DNA of 64,000 nt from Chromatocurvus sp964613795 (lineage in GTDB: Bacteria; Pseudomonadota; Gammaproteobacteria; Pseudomonadales; Halieaceae), in contig CAZTJR010000006.1 in assembly GCA_964613795.1 (NCBI GenBank), positions 1 through 64,000 of the forward strand, given 5' to 3'. Below, piece after piece: positions 7,638-15,040 of this stretch. The position numbers were made by a program, and so were the translations under genes. Within the stretch, counting starts at the first letter, position 1, and each line of letters opens with the position of its first letter. The notes beneath the pieces are model-generated. The model worked only from the letters and a program-made list of their open reading frames with translations, made no database searches and was not told the origin of the DNA.

Positions 7638-9338
7638 ATGAAAGAAACAACCCGCACACTGATCCACCGAATACAGCGCGGTCTTATCGGTCAGTATCGG
7701 CCGATAACAACGCCCTTTGGGAAGCGACCTCTGGTGTATGCCGATTACACCGCTTCCGGTCGCAGTCTCGACTTTATCGAGCAAATTGTGCGCGATCAGG
7801 TCCTTCCGTATTACGCCAACACGCACACGGAGGCCTCTCTCACCGGCGCCCAGACCACGGCGCTGCGTGAGGCAGCACGCGACCAGATTCGCAGCGCCAT
7901 CAATGCCGGCGATGACGACGCGGTGATTTTCTGTGGTGCCGGTGCCACGGCAGCGATCAATCGCCTTATCGACATGCTGGCGCTGCGCGCTCCCCGCGAG
8001 ACCAGCGCGGCACCAGGCGACGCTGACACCGAGCCAGCGGAACAGGCCCGGCACGCGGTCGTCTTTGTCGGCCCCTACGAGCATCATTCCAATGAGCTGC
8101 CCTGGCGCGAGTCCAAGGCCGAGGTCGTGCGCATTCCCGGCGATGACCGCGGTGACATAGACAAGCGAGCCCTCGAATCCGCGCTCGCGCGCTACAAGGG
8201 CCGCGCACTTCGCATCGGCAGTTTTTCGGCAGCGTCCAACGTCACCGGCATCCGCAGCGATGTTGCCGGTATTACCCGCATTCTCAAGGCACACGCAGCG
8301 CTGGCATTCTGGGACTACGCCGCAGCAGGACCCTACGTGGGCGTCGACATGAATCCCGGCGGCCACAACATCGATGCCATTTTCCTCTCACCACACAAGT
8401 TCGTGGGTGGCCCCGGCACGCCGGGGATTCTCGCCGTCAAAACGAGCCTGCTGAAAAATCCGGTGCCAAGCGTTGTCGGTGGCGGCACGGTGTCTTACGT
8501 GACCGCCGAGCGCCATCGCTTCATTACCGCCCCGGAACGCCGTGAGGAAGGCGGCACGCCGGCAATTGTCGAATCCATCCGTGCCGGGCTGGTGTTCAAG
8601 CTTCAGCAGACAGTCGGCACCGATACAATTGAAGCGATAGAGCGCGAGCGCATACAGACCGCCCTCACGCGACTTTCCGCAATCAAGGAAATCGACATTC
8701 TGGGTGGCACGCAAGCACGGCGTCTTGCCATTGTGTCTCTGCGCTTTCTCTGCGCCGGGCGCGAACTGCATTATGGCTTCGTGATCGCCTTGCTCAACGA
8801 CCTGTTTGGCATTCAGGCGCGTGGCGGATGTTCCTGCGCCGGCCCCTATGGCCATCTATTGCTGGGCCTTGATAACGCGCGCTCGAGGGCCCTGGAGGAG
8901 CGCAGCGCAAACGGAGACAGCGCCCTGAGGCCCGGCTGGGTGCGGCTGAATTTCAATTACTTCATAAGCGAGGCTGAGTTTCATTACCTGCTGGATGCCA
9001 TTTGCCTGATTGCCAGCGATGGCTGGCGGCTGCTGCCGCACTACACGCTTGATCCCGGCACCGGCATGTGGCGCTACCACGGAGTATCGCCACAACTGCC
9101 CGTCGACCTTGACGCGTTTGACTTCCTCGAGGCCTGCCCCCGGGCTGACACGCCGCCTGACTCCGAGCCGGACTACAGGCAGCTGATAGCGGACGCGAGA
9201 GACATTCTGGCAAAGGCATGCAAAACAGAACGCACTACGGCAGCCTCGGACTCACCGCGCAGGATTGAACGCAATGATCCCGAACGCTGGTTCACCATTG
9301 CCGAAGACCTGCCAGGACAGACGCGCGAGGCGGTCTGA
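7638..9338 (+). CDS. Class V aminotransferase / cysteine desulfurase-like PLP enzyme
   Basis: This is a 566-residue cytosolic PLP enzyme. The fold-type I motifs are clear: DYTASGRS near the N terminus, GAGATAAINRL (about 101-110), His149/150, Asp226 in FWDYAAAGPYVG, and the PLP-binding Lys254 in SPHKFVGGPG. Two cysteines in GGCSC (398 and 400) sit near the place of the mobile catalytic cysteine loop of cysteine desulfurases. The protein is about 150 residues longer than IscS/SufS, with a C-terminal extension after about 430. A GGAGG ribosome-binding site lies ten bases before the ATG. No iron-sulfur assembly genes are nearby. The divergent Lrp-type regulator suggests an amino-acid substrate; desulfurase, lyase or kynureninase-like activity cannot be told apart from the sequence. 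Confidence 0.8.
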   Translation: MKETTRTLIHRIQRGLIGQYRPITTPFGKRPLVYADYTASGRSLDFIEQIVRDQVLPYYANTHTEASLTGAQTTALREAARDQIRSAINAGDDDAVIFCGAGATAAINRLIDMLALRAPRETSAAPGDADTEPAEQARHAVVFVGPYEHHSNELPWRESKAEVVRIPGDDRGDIDKRALESALARYKGRALRIGSFSAASNVTGIRSDVAGITRILKAHAALAFWDYAAAGPYVGVDMNPGGHNIDAIFLSPHKFVGGPGTPGILAVKTSLLKNPVPSVVGGGTVSYVTAERHRFITAPERREEGGTPAIVESIRAGLVFKLQQTVGTDTIEAIERERIQTALTRLSAIKEIDILGGTQARRLAIVSLRFLCAGRELHYGFVIALLNDLFGIQARGGCSCAGPYGHLLLGLDNARSRALEERSANGDSALRPGWVRLNFNYFISEAEFHYLLDAICLIASDGWRLLPHYTLDPGTGMWRYHGVSPQLPVDLDAFDFLEACPRADTPPDSEPDYRQLIADARDILAKACKTERTTAASDSPRRIERNDPERWFTIAEDLPGQTREAV

Positions 9339-9427
9339 ACGCCGCCTGCCACCTTGCCGGTCCGACTGCCGCCCCCCTGCGAAAATATCCGATACGCAAA
9401 GGCGCCGCTCTTGCGTAGACTGGCGGC

Positions 9428-10663
9428 ATGAAAAACAGCATCAAATTCCCCTGGCGCACCATCGCTGCCCTGCTGTTCTTCGCCAGCGGTATTATCGCCT
9501 TTGCTACCGGCGCCTCCGTGACCGAGCGCCCGGATGTCACGCATGCAGGGCTGCTGGCGCAGGCCTATTACAGCCTTAGCCTGTTCGTGGTGGGCGGCGT
9601 TGAGCTGGGCACACCCACAGGCGGACCGGCGGCCAGCAAGGCTCTACTCTGGCTCGCGTATTTCGGCTCACCGATACTCGCAGCCACCACGCTGATTGAT
9701 GTATTGCTGCGCGTTCTGTCACCGCACAACCTGCACATGCGTCGTCTGCGCCATCACATTGTCGTCATCGGCACGGGAGAGCTCGCAATGAGCTATCTCC
9801 GGGTGCTGCGGCAGCGCGACCGCACCGTGCAGGTCATTATTGTTTCGCGTCAGGAGCCCGAGGCCTCAATAGCCGATGAACTGCGGGAAACCTATGATGC
9901 CATTGTGACCACCGGTGATATCACGCACGAATTCTGCCTCAAGCAGCTGCGCGTCAAGCGGGCACGCCGCATCGTCCTGTTGTCCGACAACAGCCTGCGC
10001 AGCTATGAAGCTGCCAGCATCATGCAACGCATGGTCCCCGGAATCGGTAAACGCATCGTGATGCACTGTACGAATCTGCGCTTCATGCGTGCAATGCAGC
10101 ACACAGACGTTGCCAAGCGCTGCGAGATCTTCAACTCCTATCATCTCGCCGCATCGGGCCTCGTGCGGGAACATCTGATGCAGCGCTTTCTGGATACAAG
10201 CGGCCGCGATATCGTGGTGCTGTCGGGCTTTGGCCGCTTCGGCCAGACCATCATCGAGCAGCTGCAGGCGCACGCCCTGCGGGAACTGGAAACGGTAGCG
10301 ATCATTGAGAGGGATGCCGTGCGCCGCGTTCTGGTTGCGGAAGAACAGATGACGTTTTCATCCGGCTACCGGCGCGAAGTGCTGGAGGGCGATATCTCGC
10401 ATCCCGCCGTGTGGAAGCGCCTGCGCGATACTGTCCATATTTCCAGTGACGCCCGGAACGTGGTGTTCATTCTTGGCACCGGCAATGAAGAGGACAATCT
10501 GCGCACGGCCATCTGGCTGCGCCGCGGCTATCCCAACGCCATGATTATCGCGCGCAGCAGTAAGGCATCGTTATTTGCCGAGGAAGTGGGGAAAGAACAC
10601 AACATTATCACCGTCAGCATTCATGAGCTGGTAGAGCGCAACATTCCTGAACAATGGGTGTAA
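9428..10663 (+). CDS. Membrane protein with two RCK (TrkA-N) domains, channel-like
   Basis: The 411-residue protein has two hydrophobic segments (about 10-30 and 70-95) flanking a pore-loop-like stretch. Two Rossmann-type RCK domains follow, starting at about 110 (IVVIGTGELA) and about 260 (VVLSGFGRFGQ). This is the layout of two-TM RCK-gated potassium channels. However, the pore stretch reads LFVVGGVELGTP instead of a TVGYG-type filter, so potassium selectivity is doubtful. It lies 89 bases after the desulfurase-like gene and could be cotranscribed. Alternatives are a non-selective or anion pore, or a regulatory membrane protein. Confidence 0.75.
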   Translation: MKNSIKFPWRTIAALLFFASGIIAFATGASVTERPDVTHAGLLAQAYYSLSLFVVGGVELGTPTGGPAASKALLWLAYFGSPILAATTLIDVLLRVLSPHNLHMRRLRHHIVVIGTGELAMSYLRVLRQRDRTVQVIIVSRQEPEASIADELRETYDAIVTTGDITHEFCLKQLRVKRARRIVLLSDNSLRSYEAASIMQRMVPGIGKRIVMHCTNLRFMRAMQHTDVAKRCEIFNSYHLAASGLVREHLMQRFLDTSGRDIVVLSGFGRFGQTIIEQLQAHALRELETVAIIERDAVRRVLVAEEQMTFSSGYRREVLEGDISHPAVWKRLRDTVHISSDARNVVFILGTGNEEDNLRTAIWLRRGYPNAMIIARSSKASLFAEEVGKEHNIITVSIHELVERNIPEQWV

Positions 10664-10774
10664 TGCGGATAAACGAAGGATGTGAATAAGGCCGGCCTGG
10701 AGCAGGCAATCAGTGCCTTTCATCAGGAAACAATGACCGACATGGCCGGCAAGCAACAAACTCGCGCTCATCCA

Positions 10775-10803
10775 CCGCTGCCGGCCCGAGCGGGCAGGCG
10801 CGG
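10775..10803 (-). terminator. Hairpin downstream of the DUF4168 gene
   Basis: A G+C-rich interrupted stem (CCGC, GCC and GCCCG pairing with CGGGC, GGC and GCGG around an AG loop) lies 24 bases past the DUF4168 stop and between convergent genes. On the minus strand it is followed by a loose T-rich stretch. It may serve both directions. Confidence 0.5.
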
Positions 10804-10826
10804 CGGATTGCAGGACAGGTCGCTAC

Positions 10827-11237
10827 CTACTGCATGTCCTCCGCACGCTCCGCGAGCTCGGGATCCGTGCGCATACGCTCAGCGATCATGTTGTACTGCG
10901 GTACCGTAAGCCCGCTGTCCTCAACCGCGGAAATCATTTTGTTCTGCGCTTCCCGGCGAAGTTCCTGCGCCTTCTCACCATCGGACGTGGACTGTATCTG
11001 GCCTGCGTACTCTTTCTGCACATCCTGCACGGAGGTCATGGCAACCATGAATTGGCCCAGTTTCTCGTCAGTCACCTCACCACCCTGCTGTTGCTGCGGC
11101 GACGGATAGCCTCCCTGCTGCTGGGCGACCGCGCTACCCGCCGTCCCAAGCACCAGAGCAACTAATGCCGCCGGCAGAATACGGCGTGTTGCGCTACCTG
11201 CAAGCCCTGCGCTTTTCAAAAAATCTGATAGTGACAC
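10827..11237 (-). CDS. DUF4168 small exported protein
   Basis: The 136-residue protein starts with GTG at 11237, preceded by AGGAG ten bases upstream. It carries a signal peptide (basic ATRR, core ILPAALVALVLGTAGSAVAQ). A Gln/Gly/Pro-rich linker (about 40-55) leads to a DUF4168 domain (about 57-136) of charged amphipathic helices (KLGQFMVAM, YNMIAERMRTDPELAERA). The family is periplasmic or secreted and has no established biochemical role. It is divergent from the sensor kinase gene at 11464 and has a sigma-54 promoter, so it is the likely output of that two-component pair. The size and helical, Gln-rich nature loosely recall periplasmic chaperones such as ZraP and Spy, but no homology is claimed. 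Confidence 0.85.
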   Translation of the reverse strand: MSLSDFLKSAGLAGSATRRILPAALVALVLGTAGSAVAQQQGGYPSPQQQQGGEVTDEKLGQFMVAMTSVQDVQKEYAGQIQSTSDGEKAQELRREAQNKMISAVEDSGLTVPQYNMIAERMRTDPELAERAEDMQ

Positions 11238-11293
11238 GATTATCGCTCCTCTTCGTCTGACAAAAGGCAGTTTTCACTGCTCACTGTAAATGC

Positions 11294-11310
11294 AGCAAGC
11301 CCTGTGCCAA
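11294..11310 (-). promoter_or_regulatory. Sigma-54 (-24/-12) promoter of the DUF4168 gene
   Basis: On the minus strand the sequence TTGGCACAGGGCTTGCT has the invariant GG and GC dinucleotides ten bases apart. It matches nearly every position of the sigma-54 consensus TGGCACNNNNNTTGCW. Initiation about 12 bases past the GC would leave a leader of about 45 bases before the GTG at 11237. A gene for a sigma-54 activator lies 1.6 kb away in the divergent operon. Confidence 0.82.
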
Positions 11311-11361
11311 CCCTAAAAATCCTGGCATGACAGAATTTTTCATGGGTAAGAGTCACGATTG

Positions 11362-11380
11362 ATGTACGATTGCGATACAT
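11362..11380. promoter_or_regulatory. Candidate upstream activator site
   Basis: A 19-base dyad with arms ATGTA and TACAT is centred about 64 bases upstream of the -24 element, the usual distance range for an enhancer bound by an NtrC-type activator. A direct repeat of ACGATTG overlaps it (about 11355 and 11366). The binding protein is inferred, not shown. Confidence 0.4.
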
Positions 11381-11463
11381 ATGGATGATTTTGAGACACG
11401 CATTTTGCAACACAGCCTCAACTGTTTCTGTCGTTCACAGCAGCCGACCGGAGCGGCCGCGGC

Positions 11464-12936
11464 GTGAATGATCTACCTGCTGGAAACAGCGATACTCGCA
11501 GCAACACCTATGACCTGCGACGCGCCATGCTCCTCGGCATTCTCGCACCCATCGCTCTGCTTTCGGCGGCGCTCGTTCTGGTCATCGCCCTGTGGGCCGA
11601 GCGTTCGCTGGAAGCACGGCTGCAGGGCGAAATCGAGCTGATAGCCCGCGCCGTCGCCCCTTCGATCAGCACACGACTCGTCGATAGCGATATACACGGC
11701 ATCCGCGAGAGTCTTGACTCGCTGTTCAGCATCCGCAGAGTCTACGGCGTTGCGGTCTACAATGTCGGCGGCGAACTGCTGGTAGCGGCCGGAACCGCAG
11801 ACAACACGCTGCGCGGCAGCCTCGCCGCATCAGGCGTCGTCTCGAGCGGGCAGGACGAGGGCGGGTATCGTGAGGTTGACGGACAGACGGTCTACGCCTA
11901 TTTCACGCCGCTGCTCGACCGCGATGGCCGTATTCAGGGCCTGTTGCAGATCACGCGACAGCGTCAGGAAATAACCGATGCGTTGACGCGGCTGCACCTT
12001 ACGGCGTGGTCTCTCTGGTCCTTCGCGGTTGTCGCCGCCATCGTCATTACTCTGCAGCTATACCGGAGACTGATAGGCACACGCGTGGCCATGCTGCTGA
12101 GGTCTATTGATGCCTTCGCCCGCGGGGAACGCGAGCTGAAACTGGCCATCCGGGCACCACGCGAGTTTGCAGATATCGGTAACAGCCTCAACAGCATGGC
12201 ACGCGCAACACGGGAAGCAGAAAAAGCGCTGGAAAAAAAGCAGGATGAAGAGCGGGCGTTGCAGCGGCGGCTGGACCAGTCCGAGCGCGCTGCTGAGATC
12301 GGTCGCGTCGCCGAAGGTCTGGCACATGAACTGGGCGCACCGCTGACCGTCATTGACGGTCGCGTGCGCCAGATGGAGCGCAGGCCCGATGCACCCGGCA
12401 CCAGGATCGCCATGCAGGAAGTCCGTCAGCAAGTCCAGCGCATGGGAAACATTGTGCGGCAACTTCTGAGCTACGCGAGACGGGAAAACGCCGGCCATGA
12501 TGCAATCGAGCTGGCCAACCTTGTCGGGAGGGTCTGCCAGGGCAGCGCGGCGGATGCGCCGCAGCCCGAGCTGAGCTGCACGAGCCATACACTGACACAT
12601 GGCGACAGAGTCCGTGTTGAAATGGCCGTCGCAAATATTGTTCGCAACGCGCAACGCCACGCACTGTCGTCAGTCTGGGTGACAGTGGAACGCCGGGGCG
12701 GCAACGCCATCGTACGCGTCGAAGATGATGGCCCGGGCGTCAGCGCTGAAGATGAGCGGGAAATCTTCAAGCCCTTTTTCTCGCGTGAACCCACTGGCAG
12801 CGGATCCGGCCTGGGGCTGGCGATTGTCAACAACATCATGCAGGAGCACGGCGGCAGCGTGGACTACTCTCTCGGCAGCCATGGCGCGATATTCGAGCTG
12901 GTTTTCCCAGCGACGGATAATGAGGACAGTCGATGA
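11464..12936 (+). CDS. Membrane sensor histidine kinase
   Basis: The 490-residue kinase begins with GTG at 11464. It has a transmembrane helix (about 22-44), an extracytoplasmic sensor region (about 45-178, with the turn YGVAVYNVGGELLVAAG), a second helix (about 180-199), a HAMP linker (to about 255), a coiled segment and a HisKA domain with phospho-acceptor His288 in LAHELGAPL. The catalytic domain follows with N-box NIVRNAQRHA, G1 VEDDGPGV and G2 GSGLGLAIV. All ATP-binding boxes are present. Its stop overlaps the start of the response regulator gene (ATGA), which marks it as the cognate kinase. The sensor domain is not one I can name. Confidence 0.93.
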   Translation: MNDLPAGNSDTRSNTYDLRRAMLLGILAPIALLSAALVLVIALWAERSLEARLQGEIELIARAVAPSISTRLVDSDIHGIRESLDSLFSIRRVYGVAVYNVGGELLVAAGTADNTLRGSLAASGVVSSGQDEGGYREVDGQTVYAYFTPLLDRDGRIQGLLQITRQRQEITDALTRLHLTAWSLWSFAVVAAIVITLQLYRRLIGTRVAMLLRSIDAFARGERELKLAIRAPREFADIGNSLNSMARATREAEKALEKKQDEERALQRRLDQSERAAEIGRVAEGLAHELGAPLTVIDGRVRQMERRPDAPGTRIAMQEVRQQVQRMGNIVRQLLSYARRENAGHDAIELANLVGRVCQGSAADAPQPELSCTSHTLTHGDRVRVEMAVANIVRNAQRHALSSVWVTVERRGGNAIVRVEDDGPGVSAEDEREIFKPFFSREPTGSGSGLGLAIVNNIMQEHGGSVDYSLGSHGAIFELVFPATDNEDSR

Positions 12937-14306
12937 AGCGGCGGATTCTACTGGTCGAGGACGATGCAGCACTGCTGCGTCTGATCCGCGACGAGCTGGA
13001 CGCCGAGGGCTACCTGGTGGAACAGGCAACCTCGGTGGACATTGCGCAACAGCGGCTGAGTCAGAACGACTTCGACCTGGTGATAACCGATCTGCGACTG
13101 CCAGACGGGACCGGGCATGAGGTTCTGAAAACAGCCCGGCAATCCGAGCCGCATCCGGCATGCCTGGTGATTACCGCCTTTGGCAGTGTTAGTGATGCTG
13201 TCGCCGCGCTAAAACAGGGCGCAGATGACTTTCTCACCAAGCCGCTGGAAATGGACCATTTTCTGCTCAGCGTTGACCGGCTCATCGAACAGTCATTCCT
13301 GCGCCGTGATTACGCGCGGCTGAAACAGGCCATACGGGGCAAAGACAACCACGGTATTGTCGGCAATAGTTCGGAGATTCAGCGGCTTCGCGAGCAGATC
13401 GGCGTCATTGCAGCAACAGATGGGCCCGTGCTGATCACCGGAGAGAGCGGAACGGGAAAAGAACTGGTCGCGCGTAGCGTGCATGCCCAGAGCCAACGTC
13501 GGGACGGGCCCTTTGTCGCAATCAACTGCGCCGGCATTCCGGGAGAGCTGATCGAGAGCGAACTCTTCGGCCATGAAGCAGGCGCGTTTACCGATGCCAA
13601 AAAAAAACACGCCGGCATTTTTCGGCAGGCCAGCGGCGGCACCCTCCTCCTCGATGAAATAGGCGAGATGCCCCTCACGCTGCAGGCCAAGCTGTTGCGC
13701 GTGCTTCAGGAAGGCAGCGTGCGCGCAATCGGCGCCTCCGGCGAACAGGATGTGGATGTCCGGGTTGTCGCTGCGACCCATCGCAACGTCGAGGAGCTGG
13801 TGGCATCCGGTGCGTTCCGTGAGGATCTCTACTACCGCCTTGAAACCTTCAAGCTGGAGGTGCCACCACTGCGCGCGAGACAGGGGGATGTAGAGTTGCT
13901 GGCCTCTCTGTTTTTGCGCCAGCACGCCAGCACAACGGGACGCGACATCGATGGCTTGGATGCCGCCGCACTGGCGGCGCTGAACGCCTATACCTTCCCG
14001 GGCAATGTCCGGGAGCTGTCGAATGTCATTGAGCGCGCGGTCGCATTCTGCCGTGGCGGACTGATCAGCGTCGGTGATCTACCGGCGCGGATACCCGAAA
14101 GCCAGGGGCACCTGTCGACCGGGCGCGCTCCGAATCAGCGGGAAACCGGCAACGAATCGCTAGTCGATGATTTTCCGACGCTCGAGGTTCTGCAGCGCCG
14201 CTATGCGCGCCGCGTACTGGAGAGGACAGACGGCAACAAGCAGCAGGCCGCGGCGATACTCGGCGTCACCCGAAGCACGCTGTACCGCTGGCTGGCCCGG
14301 GATTGA
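12933..14306 (+). CDS. NtrC-family sigma-54-dependent response regulator
   Basis: The 457-residue protein has a receiver domain (about 3-120; acidic pair at 10-11, phospho-acceptor Asp53, Lys104), an AAA+ domain (about 142-375) and a Fis-type helix-turn-helix (about 415-455, NKQQAAAILGVTRSTLYRW). Walker A is GESGTGKE (170-177) and Walker B lies in LLLDEIGEMP. The sigma-54-contacting loop reads GAFTDA (217-222) where GAFTGA is canonical. The AAAs after it form a nine-base A-run (13599-13607). Its start overlaps the kinase stop by four bases. The layout kinase-regulator-divergent small periplasmic gene matches ZraSR/ZraP, so the first target is probably the DUF4168 promoter. Confidence 0.94.
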   Translation: MKRRILLVEDDAALLRLIRDELDAEGYLVEQATSVDIAQQRLSQNDFDLVITDLRLPDGTGHEVLKTARQSEPHPACLVITAFGSVSDAVAALKQGADDFLTKPLEMDHFLLSVDRLIEQSFLRRDYARLKQAIRGKDNHGIVGNSSEIQRLREQIGVIAATDGPVLITGESGTGKELVARSVHAQSQRRDGPFVAINCAGIPGELIESELFGHEAGAFTDAKKKHAGIFRQASGGTLLLDEIGEMPLTLQAKLLRVLQEGSVRAIGASGEQDVDVRVVAATHRNVEELVASGAFREDLYYRLETFKLEVPPLRARQGDVELLASLFLRQHASTTGRDIDGLDAAALAALNAYTFPGNVRELSNVIERAVAFCRGGLISVGDLPARIPESQGHLSTGRAPNQRETGNESLVDDFPTLEVLQRRYARRVLERTDGNKQQAAAILGVTRSTLYRWLARD

Positions 14307-14324
14307 CCGGGAGGCGGGTGTGCT

Positions 14325-14831
14325 TCAACCATCATCCGTGACGCGTCGTGGCGCTTGACGTAGGCGCTTGAACCGCGGACGCCAGACGCCCAGCACTACG
14401 TTCACAATAGCGATTGCCAGAACCACCCAGACCGAGTTCCACTCTGCCTGCATTGCCTGTCCCAGCAGAGCCGGATCGATGTCGCCGGCCAGCGCCTGCG
14501 CACTGAGTTGCGCTTCCTTCTGCGCCGGGCCCTGAACCGTGATCAGCGTACCCTCGAACATGGACACCCCCAGCAACAGCTTCAGCCAGGCCCAGCCCGC
14601 GTTGTGGAACGCGGGCGTGATGGACATTGACAGCAGGCCACTGACCAGCGTGATACCGAGGGACGGCAGCAATATCCATTCGGCCAGCGTCCCCATGGCG
14701 CCACGAAGTGCGGCATACTCTGGCAGGGATCCTGGCGCCGGAAGCTGTGAAAGCAGCACAATCTGTGCAGCCAGTGCTCCCGTGAGGCCAATGGCTCCCA
14801 GCGTATGGAGAAATTTCAGTGTGCGCCGCAT
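14325..14831 (-). CDS. DUF2269-like integral membrane protein
   Basis: Starting at the ATG at 14831 gives 168 residues beginning MRRTLKFLHTLGAIG, the usual opening of this family. The open frame extends to 15029, but that adds a polar stretch unlike relatives. About four transmembrane helices are seen (about 7-25, 45-65, 78-95 and 130-150). Family members are small predicted membrane proteins of unknown function. It is convergent with the response regulator (18 bases between stops) and divergent from speA. A second member of the family occurs at 59122. Confidence 0.7.
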   Translation of the reverse strand: MRRTLKFLHTLGAIGLTGALAAQIVLLSQLPAPGSLPEYAALRGAMGTLAEWILLPSLGITLVSGLLSMSITPAFHNAGWAWLKLLLGVSMFEGTLITVQGPAQKEAQLSAQALAGDIDPALLGQAMQAEWNSVWVVLAIAIVNVVLGVWRPRFKRLRQAPRRVTDDG

Positions 14832-15040
14832 GTCAACCCGATCTCTGTCTCCGAGACTCGGCATGATACGCAAAAGCAGTCGTCGATGGATCCACTGCCA
14901 CCGCCAATAATCCTGCGAAGCCACGCGCGGGATCGCCCGCCACTGCCGCTGCGCCTCGCGACTGCAGTTGCGCAAAATGCACGTTTTCAATACTTTGCAT
15001 TGTCTTAGGGAAGTATCCACACTCTGCATCCTCGCTACCC

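Noticed and set aside
11318..11340. Second sigma-54-like site (TGGCATGACAG) for the kinase operon
   Set aside because: The -12 half lacks GC at the right distance from the GG, so it does not meet the invariant positions.
14832..15029. N-terminal extension of the DUF2269-like gene
   Set aside because: The extra 66 residues are polar and unlike family members. The ATG at 14831 gives the usual membrane-protein start.
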